This document shows positions 8,412 through 18,300 of a stretch of 39,021 bases of DNA, piece by piece (positions within the stretch are counted from its first letter, which is position 1; each line of letters opens with the position of its first letter). The stretch is from Sphingobium ummariense RL-3. Its GTDB lineage: Bacteria > Pseudomonadota > Alphaproteobacteria > Sphingomonadales > Sphingomonadaceae. Both the position numbers and the translations under genes were made by a program. The stretch spans positions 1 to 39,021 of the forward strand of contig NZ_AUWY01000033.1 of NCBI RefSeq assembly GCF_000447205.1, written 5' to 3'. The notes below the pieces were generated by a model. The model made no database searches, had not been told where the DNA came from, and saw nothing but the letters and a program-made list of their open reading frames with translations.

Positions 8412-9098
8412 TTAGAGTTCCTTGCTCCACTGGAAGTTGGTGATGAAGATTCCGAGCGGGTTGGCGCGTAGCTCCTGCTCCGTCTTGGGAGGCTTCACCC
8501 GCACGGTGAAAAGGCCCGTCCAGCGTTCGGGCGGCATCGGCGTGCCGTTGGTGTAGGTCGTTTCCCGCCAAGTCACCTGATAGGTGTCCTTGGTGCGCGG
8601 AAGGACGGCCTGCACCTCGATCGTGCGGGCCTCCTGACCGACATTGGCGAAGGGGTCGTTTTCCTTCGCATAGCCGTTCAAGGTCTGCTCGGCCTGCGCG
8701 GTGATGAAGTTATAGGCGTTGGTCCAGTTCTGGCGAATGACAACGCCGTCCGTGCTCTTGGACCGGACAAGGCCGACCCAATCCGCTAGGAAATAGGCCG
8801 TCTCGGCACGATTAGGCTCATAGACCTGACCGGCTGCGGCAATGCGCCCCGGCTTCCCATATTCGTTGACCGGAACAACATAGGTCGCAACGCGGGTCGT
8901 GGTCGCCAGATAGACATTCGAGGCGACGGACACGCCCGCAATGCCAAGGGCTACAAATGCCGCGATACGCCAGTTTTTCGCCTGCACGCGAGCGGACCCG
9001 ATACGATTGTCCCACTCCTGCGCCGCCTTGGCATAGGGAGTATTCAATGGTGCAGAACCGCCATAACTGGGCGCTGCACGCCGAAAGACGTTCTTCAT
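8412..9098 (-). CDS. trbF: TrbF / VirB8-like inner-membrane assembly factor
   Basis: 228 residues. One membrane helix near residues 44-66 (WRIAAFVALGIAGVSVASNV) precedes a periplasmic VirB8-type NTF2-like domain (TAYFLADWVGLVRSKSTDGV, then YQVTWRETTYTNG and RWTGLFTVRVKPP). The segment GIFITNFQWSKEL at the C-terminus is typical of TrbF. It links TrbI/TrbG with the energising subunits. AGGA is 7 nt before the start, and the flanking gaps are 1-3 bases. Confidence 0.95.
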   Translation of the reverse strand: MKNVFRRAAPSYGGSAPLNTPYAKAAQEWDNRIGSARVQAKNWRIAAFVALGIAGVSVASNVYLATTTRVATYVVPVNEYGKPGRIAAAGQVYEPNRAETAYFLADWVGLVRSKSTDGVVIRQNWTNAYNFITAQAEQTLNGYAKENDPFANVGQEARTIEVQAVLPRTKDTYQVTWRETTYTNGTPMPPERWTGLFTVRVKPPKTEQELRANPLGIFITNFQWSKEL

Positions 9099-9101
9099 GG
9101 G

Positions 9102-10733
9102 TTATTCCTCGCTGTGCTCGATATTGGCGGTCATGCCAGCGCCGCGCTGACTGCTGGTGGCGGCCGCTGCGGTCTGCGCGGCCCGCGTGGTTCGACTTGC
9201 ACGTTGCGCCTTGCTGCGCGCTGCGGCGCGGGCTGTGGTGATTTCAGGCGGTGGTGCGGTGCTGGGCGCTGGCGGGGATTGGGGCGCGGGTGCGCTCGCT
9301 TCCGCTGCGGCGCTGCCCTCGTTCGCGGCGAGCGTCGGGACGCTATCCGCCGCTGCGGCGGCTGCACTACTTGTAGTGCTTGCACTACCTGTAGTGCCTG
9401 ACGGTTGGTCAACGCCGGTAGGCGGCGGCGAGGCGTTCGGGCGGTAGGCACCCAAATCCGCTCCGCTATTCTCGTTGAGAAAGGCACGCACGGCACGGCC
9501 ATCGGCCATGTCGGGCGGCTCGATGCCCTTTTCGCTGGCGACCTTCTGCGCCGTATCCCTCATGCGGTCTGTCGGGGCTGTATCGAGAGGCGCGCCACTG
9601 CCAGAGCCACCACCCCCAGCGGGCATCGTGCCGCCCCCCGATCCGCCGCCCGATGGCGCACCGCCACCGCCGCCCGATGGGGACGGCCCTGGGGCCGGTC
9701 CCATAGTCCCGCGTCCAGCTCCACCAAGGGGCGGGATGCCGGTTTGCGCGCCCTCCCGGATCGCACCAGCGGCGGCCTGCGCCTTGGCTGCAATTGCAGC
9801 GGGAGCGCCTGCCGCCTTGCCTACGGCGCTCATAGCGCCACGGCCCGCGAGATAGGCACCGCCAGCAGCAGCGGCCACGCCAGCGGTTCCAGCAAGAGCC
9901 GCGCCCGCACCGAGTTGCGGGCCGCCCGTCACAAGCGCCGCCGCGATTGACGGAATGGTCAACGACAGCATCATGACCAAGATCGCGGCCAGAAGGATCG
10001 AAAGGGCCTGAATACACGCGGCATCGGGGTCAGCCGCGTTCACAAGCGCAATGTTCTCAAAGGTCTTGGAACTGATCGTCACCACAAGGGCGATGACCAT
10101 GAGTTTCAATCCAACGGAAACGACATAGCCAAATGCCCGTTCGGCAAGGAAACTCGACTGTTTCAGAACGCCGAACGGCACCAAAACAAAAGCGGCCAGC
10201 GTCACTAGGCGGAACTCTATCAACGTGACGACTAGCTGAACCGCGACAATAAAGAAGGCGACGATTGTTCCCGCCGCCGCAAAGGCTAGGATCGCAATGG
10301 CAGCGAAATTATCGAAGAAAGCAACTGGCCCGGTCCATTCCCCGATACAATCCGACATGGCCTGAACGTGGGCAAATCCAAGTTCAACGATCTTGCTGGG
10401 GTTGTTGAGAAAGGTGTCAACGCTGACGTGACCGCCACCGGCCTTCAAACCAAGGGCCGCGAAGCCCTTTACCACGGTCCAACTCAAGCCCTTCCAGTCA
10501 TTTACTATCCATATGAAGAACCCGAATAAGAGAGTCTTTCTAAATAGATCGCTTGTGACACGGCCGTTTTCATCGAGCGCCCAAAATATTGCAGCAAGGC
10601 CAATGGCGATTGTCGCCAAAATCGCCATGATCCCGACAACATCGCCATTGATTAGGCCAAAGCCGCCGTCAATGGCCGATGAAAATGCGTCTAGGAACTT
10701 CGATAGAATTGCCGGACCGGCTTTTTCCGCCAT
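9102..10733 (-). CDS. trbL: TrbL / VirB6-like polytopic channel protein
   Basis: 543 residues. The N-terminal 290 residues hold several membrane helices (for example GIMAILATIAIGLAAIFWAL, IAILAFAAAGTIVAFFIVAV and LSILLAAILVMMLSLTIPSI), the VirB6/TrbL inner-membrane channel part. From about residue 330 the protein is Gly/Pro/Ser/Ala-rich low complexity, which is common in this family. Near 9367-9396 the coding DNA contains short repeated CACTAC/GTAGTG palindromes within the Ser/Thr stretch. GAGG lies 6 nt before the ATG. Confidence 0.93.
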   Translation of the reverse strand: MAEKAGPAILSKFLDAFSSAIDGGFGLINGDVVGIMAILATIAIGLAAIFWALDENGRVTSDLFRKTLLFGFFIWIVNDWKGLSWTVVKGFAALGLKAGGGHVSVDTFLNNPSKIVELGFAHVQAMSDCIGEWTGPVAFFDNFAAIAILAFAAAGTIVAFFIVAVQLVVTLIEFRLVTLAAFVLVPFGVLKQSSFLAERAFGYVVSVGLKLMVIALVVTISSKTFENIALVNAADPDAACIQALSILLAAILVMMLSLTIPSIAAALVTGGPQLGAGAALAGTAGVAAAAGGAYLAGRGAMSAVGKAAGAPAAIAAKAQAAAGAIREGAQTGIPPLGGAGRGTMGPAPGPSPSGGGGGAPSGGGSGGGTMPAGGGGSGSGAPLDTAPTDRMRDTAQKVASEKGIEPPDMADGRAVRAFLNENSGADLGAYRPNASPPPTGVDQPSGTTGSASTTSSAAAAAADSVPTLAANEGSAAAEASAPAPQSPPAPSTAPPPEITTARAAARSKAQRASRTTRAAQTAAAATSSQRGAGMTANIEHSEE

Positions 10734-10762
10734 GGCGCACCTCTCAAACTCTTAGGGAAGGC

Positions 10763-11038
10763 TCAATAGCCGTATCCAACCTTGGGCTGTTTGGGCGGGT
10801 CGCCGAACGCCTTGCGATGGAGCGCCTTCGCATCAAAATGGCTGACCGCTTCCGCCGCGTTCTTGCAGTCCTCCGCGCTTGCGGAGGCATCTTCGGAGCA
10901 TTTTGCGACGGCCTCTCTGGCTTCGCTTTCATGCGCCTTGAAGTATTCGACGCTGCGAGCTTTCTCGCCACATGCTGAAACAACAACACATAGCGCGATG
11001 CAAACCGGGATGGCTGCGATTTTCTGGATCGCGACCAT
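10763..11038 (-). CDS. trbK: TrbK-like entry-exclusion lipoprotein
   Basis: 91 residues from the ATG at 11038. The N-terminus is a lipoprotein signal with lipobox VSAC (Cys at about residue 22), then a Cys pair in KCSEDASASAEDCKNA. Position between trbJ and trbL and size match TrbK, which blocks entry of a like plasmid. The last 20 residues follow the pattern ALHRKxFGxPxxQPxVGYGY, which is also the C-terminus of the neighbouring TrbJ. The start lies 1 base after the trbJ stop codon. Confidence 0.78.
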   Translation of the reverse strand: MVAIQKIAAIPVCIALCVVVSACGEKARSVEYFKAHESEAREAVAKCSEDASASAEDCKNAAEAVSHFDAKALHRKAFGDPPKQPKVGYGY

Positions 11039-11039
11039 A

Positions 11040-11753
11040 TCAGTAGCCGTAACCCACAGTCGGTTGCGTGGCCGGCGCACCGAATGTCTTTCTATGGAGA
11101 GCTTTCGCCGCCGCCTGTTCGGCCGAACGCTGCGCGTTCGCCGTCTCGGCCGCGCGCATCTGCGTGATAAGCAAGGTCTGCAACCCGGTGAGTTGGGTAG
11201 AGAGCGCCGCTAGGAGCTGGTTCGTTGCCTGTATGGCGGCCGTCTGTCCATCGGCCCCCTGCGAGGCCCTGACAGCCCTCGAAACGGAATCCTGCGTGCG
11301 CCCTTGGCTCATGGCGATGGCGTTTTGCGCCTCCATCGCCTCGCGTCGGGTATCACGCGAACGGGCTTCCCAATCCTGCTGGTGGGTCTGGATTTGATCC
11401 CATGACGATCCGAGTAGATCGCGCGGGTAAATCTGATCCATCTGCGATGTTAGATTCTTGGCATTGTAGCCGATGCCGTTCGCGTCGCGCATAATCGACG
11501 TGGCATCGTTGATGATCTCCGAAAGGTCCGGGCTTATGTCGGTGGTGATCTTGTTGAGCATCCGGGTTTGCGCTTGGAGCTGGGATTTCAGCGCCGTCAC
11601 CTGATCCGTGGCGGCCTTCACCTGTTTGACCATCTGCGCGAGCGCCTTCACGTCGATGACCGGCATAGCCGCGTAGGCTGGGGCGATCGGCGTAAGCGCC
11701 GTGGTCGTGATCGCCCCCAGGGCGAGCACGGCCGCAAAGGCACGCGATTTCAT
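11040..11753 (-). CDS. trbJ: TrbJ / VirB5-like pilus-tip protein
   Basis: 237 residues with a Sec signal peptide (MKSRAFAAVLALGAITTT, cleavage probably after PAYA near residue 28). Long amphipathic helices follow (VKALAQMVKQVKAATDQVTA and LKSQLQAQTRMLNKI), as expected for TrbJ/VirB5, a minor pilus component and adhesin. Motif YNAKNLTSQMDQIYPRDL is in the middle. The C-terminus ALHRKTFGAPATQPTVGYGY is shared with TrbK next door. The ATG overlaps the stop of the upstream 85-residue gene (ATGA). Confidence 0.9.
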   Translation of the reverse strand: MKSRAFAAVLALGAITTTALTPIAPAYAAMPVIDVKALAQMVKQVKAATDQVTALKSQLQAQTRMLNKITTDISPDLSEIINDATSIMRDANGIGYNAKNLTSQMDQIYPRDLLGSSWDQIQTHQQDWEARSRDTRREAMEAQNAIAMSQGRTQDSVSRAVRASQGADGQTAAIQATNQLLAALSTQLTGLQTLLITQMRAAETANAQRSAEQAAAKALHRKTFGAPATQPTVGYGY

Positions 11754-12007
11754 GCTTCTTCTCCTTCTGCTGCTTGGACGGGATCTACCCCTTGCCGGGG
11801 CCTCAATGGTGGGTGGGGCTTGGCGACAAGCCGATAGGTGATGGCGAGCACGGCCAAGCCGATCGCGCCGACAAACAGCGGGAGCGGGCTGCGGAGCATC
11901 CATCCCAGCGCAAAGGCGAGATAGAAGGGCGTCATCGCGCCGATCAGGGCGACACGCTGCCGGCGACGTGTCGCCGTGAGCCATGGCAGGAGGGGACGCG
12001 GGATCAT
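11750..12007 (-). CDS. Small inner-membrane protein between trbE and trbJ
   Basis: 85 residues with two predicted membrane helices (VALIGAMTPFYLAFALGWML and LPLFVGAIGLAVLAITYRLV), a basic N-terminus and a Pro/Arg-rich tail. Not recognised as a named Trb protein. It overlaps both neighbours by 4 bases (ATGA), so it is translationally coupled inside the trb operon and probably has a role in mating-pair formation. Confidence 0.8.
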   Translation of the reverse strand: MIPRPLLPWLTATRRRQRVALIGAMTPFYLAFALGWMLRSPLPLFVGAIGLAVLAITYRLVAKPHPPLRPRQGVDPVQAAEGEEA

Positions 12008-14484
12008 GCCGCTGCGTCCGAGTTTCGAGCCTCATCGCGAAGGAACTCCGCGACGCTGGGCAAGCCTTTCATCTGGAAAAAGGTGGAGGCGAAATCCCAG
12101 CCCTCTTGCGCGCATCGTTCCGCAACCCGGTCCATCAACTTGTGATCCTCCGGCGAGCTGGACGCCACGGCCGCGAGCGCGACGGGACCAAGCCCCAGCT
12201 CGAACAGGCGATTTCCGGCGCGGCTCTGATAGTAATATTCGCGCTTCGGGATTGCCTTCGCGATAAGGTCGATCTGCTTGGTATTCAGCCCGAACCGCTC
12301 ATATACCGCCTGAATCTGCGGGCTGCGGGCATCCGGGTTGGGCAGGAAAACGCGAGTGGGGCAGCTCTCCACCAGCGCGGCTGCGATCGAGGATTGCAGC
12401 ACATCGCCAAGGCTCTGCGTCGCGAACACCACGGCGACATTCTTCTTACGCAGCGTGCGTAGCCACGCCTCGATGCGCTTGGCGAAGCTGCTGGATTCGA
12501 GAAACAGCCATGCCTCGTCCAATATGAGCAGCGTCGGCCGACCGTCGAACCGGCGCTTTTCGAGCACATGGAAAAGGTAGGTGAGGACAGGGCCGACCGC
12601 CGCCTTGTTCTCCATGAGGGCTTCCATCTCGAAAGCCATCCAGTTGCCGCCGCTAAGGACATTGGTGTCCGCGTCCAGCAAGTGACCGTGGGGGCCGTCC
12701 AGCGTGTAGGGAATGAGCGCATCCTTGACCGCCTTGTCCTGAATCGAGGCGGCCAGCATGGTAAGGGTGCGCTGATCTGCGGGAGCGGTCGCAAGGTTGG
12801 TGAGGGCGCTCCATACGGCGTCCTTCACCGCTGGGGTGATGGGGACATTTTCGGCCGTGATAATGTCCAGTATCCATTCTTGCGCCCATGCCTGATCCGA
12901 AGGCGTGTCGATCTCGGCGAGGGGCTGGAAGGCAAGCGTGGCGCGATCACCGCCAAGGTAGAAGAACGAGCCGCCCGTCACCAGCGTTGCCGCCCGCGAC
13001 GATGCGCCCTTGTCGAAAATGAAAACCTGCGCGTCGGGATAGCGAAGCCATTGGATCGCGATCGTGTTGAGCAAAACCGATTTGCCGGAGCCGGTGGGGC
13101 CGATAATCTTGGTGTGGGCGACGTCGCCTTGGTGAAGGTCGAGCCGGAATGGCGTGGAACCGTCGGTGCGCGCATGAATGAGCGGAGGCAGGCTCTCGGT
13201 CGCCCCGCGCTTCTGCGCCTCCGCTGTCAGATGGGCATTGATGACCGGCCCCGACCAATTGGCGGAGACGGGCAGCATGTCGCATAGGTTGAGCGTCGAA
13301 ACGAGCGGTCGCCGAACGTCCGCATAGGCGTGACCGGGCAGGCTCCCTAGCCATGCCTCAACGCCGTTCACGTCCTCGACCTTGGCGACGAAACCGGCAC
13401 GGTTGATGCTCGATTCCACCTCGCGGACCTTGGCGGCCAGCCTGTCGGGATCACGATCGGTAAGGGTGATCGTGGGCGTGAAATACCCCATGCCCGCGCT
13501 GTCGGAGCCGATAACGAGCATGGCGGCCTCTGCGTCGAGAGACTTGGCGATAGCGTCGCTGTCCTCAAGCATGGACGGCTCTTTGGTGATCGCCTCCTTT
13601 ATGAGCGTGGAGACGCTTTTGCGCTTGGCGAACCACCGCTTGCGAATGGTGGCGACGGTCGCGCGCGCGTCCTCCTTGTCGAGAGGCAGGAAGCGGCAAA
13701 CCCAGCGATACGGGATACCCAGCGAATTGAGCCGATCCAGCATCCCCGGCGTCGATGATGACGGGTAGGACCGGATTGAAATGGTCCGCATGTAGTGCTT
13801 GCCAAGGCGCGGAAAGAGGCCCGCCTGAAAGTCGTCGTCGGTAAGCAGCGCGTCCAGATAGAACGGCACATCGGGCGATTTGACCGGGTGGCGCTTGGTC
13901 GAAATACAGGAATGGAGATAGGTCAGCGTCTCGTCGTCGCTCATCTCGCGGATTTCCGGCATGAAGCCGGAGAGAATGTCGCCGACCTGTCGCACCACGG
14001 CCTGAAAGTCGCGCAGCGCCGTGCGATACATAGCTTCCGCGCCGTGCCCTGTCGGGGCGTTCTCGACCACGAGGCTCGCCGCCCGCCCGATATTTTCCTC
14101 CGGGGGCAGATAGGTGAACGTCATGAAATAGCGGCTCTCGAAATGCGCTTCTTCGGCCTCGAACGCCGCGCGCCGTTCTTCATCGACAAGCTGCGATACG
14201 GGATCGGGAAAGAGGCTGTCGGGATAGGTCTGCGAGGGCACGCGCAGGGCCTCCACATGGAGGCACCAGCGCGATCCCAAGCGGCGCAACGCGTTGTTGA
14301 GCTGCGATCGAGCCGATATGAGGCCGGATTGCGTCGCGCTCGCAAGGTCCGGCCCCCGGAAGGTCAGCGATTTTTGGAAGCTGCCATCCTTGTTCAGGAG
14401 AACGCCGGGAGCGATGAACGCGGCCCAAGGCAGATGATCCATGAGGCGAGCGGCCTTCGGCCGATATTCTCCGATATTGAACAT
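12004..14484 (-). CDS. trbE: TrbE / VirB4-like ATPase
   Basis: 826 residues. The N-terminal domain (about 1-400) is the VirB4/CagE type. The C-terminal ATPase carries Walker A GPTGSGKS at 462-469, Walker B LLILDEAW at about 652-659, and a downstream VVFATQSLGDVLQS box. It energises pilus assembly and substrate transfer at the inner membrane. The stop overlaps the next gene by 4 bases and the start is 1 base from the trbD stop. Confidence 0.97.
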   Translation of the reverse strand: MFNIGEYRPKAARLMDHLPWAAFIAPGVLLNKDGSFQKSLTFRGPDLASATQSGLISARSQLNNALRRLGSRWCLHVEALRVPSQTYPDSLFPDPVSQLVDEERRAAFEAEEAHFESRYFMTFTYLPPEENIGRAASLVVENAPTGHGAEAMYRTALRDFQAVVRQVGDILSGFMPEIREMSDDETLTYLHSCISTKRHPVKSPDVPFYLDALLTDDDFQAGLFPRLGKHYMRTISIRSYPSSSTPGMLDRLNSLGIPYRWVCRFLPLDKEDARATVATIRKRWFAKRKSVSTLIKEAITKEPSMLEDSDAIAKSLDAEAAMLVIGSDSAGMGYFTPTITLTDRDPDRLAAKVREVESSINRAGFVAKVEDVNGVEAWLGSLPGHAYADVRRPLVSTLNLCDMLPVSANWSGPVINAHLTAEAQKRGATESLPPLIHARTDGSTPFRLDLHQGDVAHTKIIGPTGSGKSVLLNTIAIQWLRYPDAQVFIFDKGASSRAATLVTGGSFFYLGGDRATLAFQPLAEIDTPSDQAWAQEWILDIITAENVPITPAVKDAVWSALTNLATAPADQRTLTMLAASIQDKAVKDALIPYTLDGPHGHLLDADTNVLSGGNWMAFEMEALMENKAAVGPVLTYLFHVLEKRRFDGRPTLLILDEAWLFLESSSFAKRIEAWLRTLRKKNVAVVFATQSLGDVLQSSIAAALVESCPTRVFLPNPDARSPQIQAVYERFGLNTKQIDLIAKAIPKREYYYQSRAGNRLFELGLGPVALAAVASSSPEDHKLMDRVAERCAQEGWDFASTFFQMKGLPSVAEFLRDEARNSDAAA

Positions 14485-14485
14485 T

Positions 14486-14755
14486 TCAGGCGTCCCAATA
14501 CGGTTTCTGGCGCAGGTGCCGGTTGAGCGTCGCGAAGAAATGGGGGTCGCGCTTGGTGAGCGTGTAGGCGATCACATGGAGCGCGACCCCCGCAGGAATC
14601 CCCAGCCACGGCACGCCAAGCCCAAGCGATAGCTCGGCGGTCATCACGGCATTGATGATCGCGAAGGTGCGCGGCACCCCCGCGAATGTCATCGGCTCGG
14701 CAAGGCTGTTGTGAAACGGAACCTCATAGCCGGGAATGTCGTGGCTATCGTCCAC
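14486..14755 (-). CDS. trbD: TrbD / VirB3-like protein
   Basis: 89 residues starting at GTG 14755, 2 bases after the trbC stop. The segment GYEVPFHNSLAEPMTFAGVP is the typical VirB3/TrbD N-terminal box. One or two hydrophobic helices follow (FAIINAVMTAELSLGLGVPW, IPAGVALHVIAYTL), then DPHFFATLNRHLRQKPYWDA, a common ending. It works next to TrbE in the inner membrane. Starting at the internal Met (MTFAG) would lose the conserved box, so GTG is preferred. Confidence 0.92.
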   Translation of the reverse strand: MDDSHDIPGYEVPFHNSLAEPMTFAGVPRTFAIINAVMTAELSLGLGVPWLGIPAGVALHVIAYTLTKRDPHFFATLNRHLRQKPYWDA

Positions 14756-14757
14756 GG

Positions 14758-15081
14758 CTAGAATCCAGCGCCGCCAGAGAAGCCGAAGAACGGAAGGAAA
14801 AAGGTGCTGGCGGCGAACGCGATGCACAGGCCGAAGACGATACCCAGCGCCTTTTTCAGGATGCCGCCGCCCTCTGAGAACGCGAAGGCGAGGCCCGCCA
14901 GGGCAACGGCGATGATGCCCGCGAGCTTCGCCACCGGGCCGGTAATGGAATCGGCGATCTTCTGTAGCGGGTCTTCCCACGGCATACCGGAGCCACCCGC
15001 GAAAGCCGGGGATGACATGGCCGTCAGGACCGCGACGATGATCGCAGCGCGGCCCCGCCTGACTAGCTTCATGATGTTCAT
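14758..15081 (-). CDS. trbC: TrbC / VirB2-like prepilin
   Basis: 107 residues. Signal peptide (AAIIVAVLTAMSSPAFA, cleavage near residue 28), then two hydrophobic helices (ITGPVAKLAGIIAVALAGLA and ALGIVFGLCIAFAASTFFLP) separated by a short polar loop, the VirB2/TrbC pilin layout. In IncP systems TrbC is trimmed and cyclised by TraF, which is also encoded here (33190-33720). GGGAG is 6 nt before the ATG at 15081. It is the first gene of the trb operon segment and lies directly behind the promoter at 15129-15156. trbB, normally its upstream neighbour, is 10 kb away. Confidence 0.93.
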   Translation of the reverse strand: MNIMKLVRRGRAAIIVAVLTAMSSPAFAGGSGMPWEDPLQKIADSITGPVAKLAGIIAVALAGLAFAFSEGGGILKKALGIVFGLCIAFAASTFFLPFFGFSGGAGF

Positions 15082-15102
15082 AGGTTACTCCCTTATCGCC
15101 GA

Positions 15103-15156
15103 GAGTATTTAATACTCACGGAGATTACAGAATACTCATGGAGGGAGTCCGGTCAA
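15103..15156 (-). promoter_or_regulatory. trbC promoter with palindromic operator
   Basis: On the minus strand, TTGACC (15156-15151) and TATTCT (15134-15129) are separated by 16 bases, a credible sigma-70-type promoter. Downstream, 15103-15117 is a palindrome GAGTATT-N-AATACTC, expected near the transcription start. The half-site recurs exactly 20 bases away: AATACTCACGGAG at 15111-15123 and AATACTCATGGAG at 15131-15143, the second overlapping the -10. A repressor binding both sites would occlude the promoter. Confidence 0.65.
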
Positions 15157-15171
15157 TCCTTATGTGTTGCT

Positions 15172-15239
15172 ATTTGCGACTCGTTATCAATTGCGGGCTG
15201 CGTCGAACCGTCGCGTTGCGGAATCCGGTCGTCGCAAAT
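15172..15239. repeat. Inverted repeat in the trbC/cargo divergent region
   Basis: ATTTGCGAC (15172-15180) is the exact complement of GTCGCAAAT (15231-15239), 50 bases apart. It lies between the trbC promoter and the cargo gene that points the other way. It could be a looped operator or a mark of the cargo boundary. Nothing else is recognisable in 15240-15373 besides the ribosome site of the next gene. Confidence 0.4.
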
Positions 15240-15373
15240 TGGACTAGGCGATATTCGATCTTGCAGCCCACAGCACGCGCGCACCCGCTTGGTTAATCCA
15301 TGATTGTTGTTGAGAGAGAACCTCAAACGTGCATGTTCTGATTCAAAGACGAAACGAAAATCGGAGAAAAACC

Positions 15374-18300
15374 ATGCCTGGCCCGGTCATCTCAACATAT
15401 AGTTTCGGCAACGCGACGGGGCCATTCGCTCCCACCCAGACCAACGGCGGCGCGACCACGCAGAGTTTTGTAATCAACGGTTCCGGCGCGACGTTCACCA
15501 GCGGCCGCCTTAATCTGCCGGCCAACACGTTTCTCCAGGCTGGACATATCGGCATTACCCTACCCACAGATTCCAATCCGGCCCTAACGCAAACGCCTGC
15601 GTCCATGACACTGACATGGGTTGGCATTCTTCCAGCGGCCGAATCTCCGCTGGTTTCAGTCTATGAATGGGAGGAGGCACGCTTTGAGTTGACTGCCCAT
15701 TGGGACCCCGGAAAGCTTGAGGTGTATGTCGAACGCAGTGGAACGACCGTCTTGCTCGAAAGTATCGGCGGCCTTTCCATGACCGCAGAGGAAACTATCG
15801 GCGTGCGCTACGATGACGATCCCGATGGCGCTGGCGGCACGGTGACATTTCTTCGCAACGGCGCGGCATTTGGCCCACCTCAGCCAATTGCCTTCAAGCT
15901 GCGCATCACGCCTGATTGCGAGTTCCAGTGCAATGCCTCGCTCAGCAACACCTCCAATTCAGCTCTCCAGAAGGTCAAGCAGATCGCGGTCAGCGTGACA
16001 GAGACCAATGATCCCCTTCCTCCCGATCCGAGCGACCTGACCGTCTATGGCGATCCCGGCACGCGCTTTCCGCTAAGCCTCGACATGGAAGGAGCAAGCG
16101 GCACTTATAATCTGACCGTGCCATCGGGCCTGTCGCTGGTGAAGAGGGTTATAACGCCTACGCCGGTCGTGCAGGGTTCGACCTACACCATGAACGCGCT
16201 CGCATCCTCCTATTCACCATCGCAATCCAATGGCGGCGTCACCACGAACGCGCTGGATGTGGTGGGATCGGGCGCGACATATTCGAGCAGTCGCCTCAAT
16301 CTTCCCAAGAACACCTATCTCTCCGCAGATTCGATCGGCATCGCACTTCCGACCACCTCCGATCCAGCAACGACCCGCGCGCCCCGTTCAATCACTCTTG
16401 GGTTCAAAGGGATTTTGCCCACGGATGAAGCCCCGCTGGTATCATTGTATGAATATGATGAAGGCGAGTTCTCACTTTATGGTGACTGGCAAGCTGGGCA
16501 GGTTACGGTCCACATACGGAGAAACGGACAGTCGGATATTCTTTATAGCGCGACGGGCCTATCCAACTCCTCGCAGGAGGATATTGCTGTCCGCTACGAT
16601 GATAATCCAACGGGAGCCGGCGGCACCGTCACTTTCCTGCGAAATGGAGTCGCTTTCGGCCCACCACAGACCATCGCATTCAAACCAAAGATTACGCCAG
16701 TAGCCTTGCTTGAGTGCAATGCATCGCTGGGCAACACGGCTAACTCGGTCAATCTCTCCGTCAAGGAAATCTCCATCAAACTGGAGGTGCTTGCTGATGT
16801 GGAATCCTTTACGCCGGTATCTTCGGGACCGATCAGCGCGGCCGACATGGAACAGCTCTATGTCGATGCGCTGGATGTCTCCACCCCGCAGTCGGCGAAG
16901 CTTGTGTCCTACACACCATCGGGCGGCGGCACGGCTTCGACCGTGAATGTCATCATCGGCCCGCTCGATGTGCCGTCAGGCGTCGCCTACCGCGCCATAT
17001 TGGAGAACTGGTCAACCGGCTCGGCCGTCGATCATGCCAACGTGCTGGTGATGACCAGGCCGACACGCCAGAACTGCCAGTTCGAGGATGCGACGCTACG
17101 CGCCAATCAACCGATGTGGATGGAGTGCCTGCCTCAAGGTCCGGTGCCGGTTGTCTCAAACATCGCCTATTATTGCGAAGCGATCCGTATCGGCAGCTAT
17201 GTGCAGTTCCAGTTCGGCTATGACTGGACCGCAGCGGCGATGCCCGACAACCCGTTTGGCGATCCGAGCGGGAAGGAGAGCTACATGGTGCCGCACAAGT
17301 GGCGGATCGAGGACAAGGACAGCAATGTCCTTGCCACAATCCAGCGCCCTGATGGCGGCCCGCTTAACGGGAACGATATACCCGGCATCTTTACTGGCAG
17401 CTATGACGGCTATGGTGTCGCCATCACCAACAGCACGGACAAATGGTATCCGCGCGGGACGGTGCGCGCGGGAATCATATGGCGATCAGCAACGCCGCCT
17501 GCCTACGATCAGACCTTCATCACCACCCATTTGCCGCGCTATGACGTGACCATAGGTTATGCCTCTCACACCCATTATTCCAACAACGGGTTCGACGGGC
17601 GGCTATGGGGCGAAGACAGTTCGAACGGCTTCGGCAACACGCGCGTCATGCCCTACGAACCAACCAACTATGCCACACTGACGCCGCTTGAAGGGGTAAC
17701 CTCCGATCCATGGAAAGGCTCACTCTACAATTTCAGTTCGCTGGCGGCGGTGGCGTCCACATGGCTAAGATATACACCCTTCAACCAATCGGGCCGATCG
17801 CCCATCACAGGGCCGGGCGGGGTCCGCGACGACCGCGCCGCCTTCGCAGAGCCGGTGGGCCAATATATGTATAACGTCGCGGCCAACCGGCCACATGACG
17901 GCAAGCCATGGGCTACGATTGCGCTCGACTATGTGACCGCCTATGTGAGCGATCCCTATCATTGCTTCGAGGCTGGCCGCTGTGTGCCGCTGTTCAAGGG
18001 CACGAACGCCGATCGCGACATTGGCCTCCGCAATCATTATTATGGCTATGGAGAAAGCTCCCGGCCTGCCAATCGCTCCTGGTATATCCAGGGAGGGCGG
18101 CCTTACGAGATGGCCGACGGTTATAGCCCCTGGACCGCGAAGGTTCCCTATGGCGGCTCGGCGATCCGAAAGCCCTATTTCGGAACCAATGAAATCGACC
18201 TGCCCCACGCGCATCAGTTCCCGCATTGGGGTTCGTTGCTCTGGAAAACGCCGGAGTTCGCCTTCCTTGGTCACAAGCTGAGCGATCAGGGCCGCCTTTA

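Noticed and set aside
9367..9396. CACTAC/GTAGTG palindromes as a regulatory site
   Set aside because: They lie inside the Ser/Thr/Ala low-complexity part of trbL and are explained by repeated codons.
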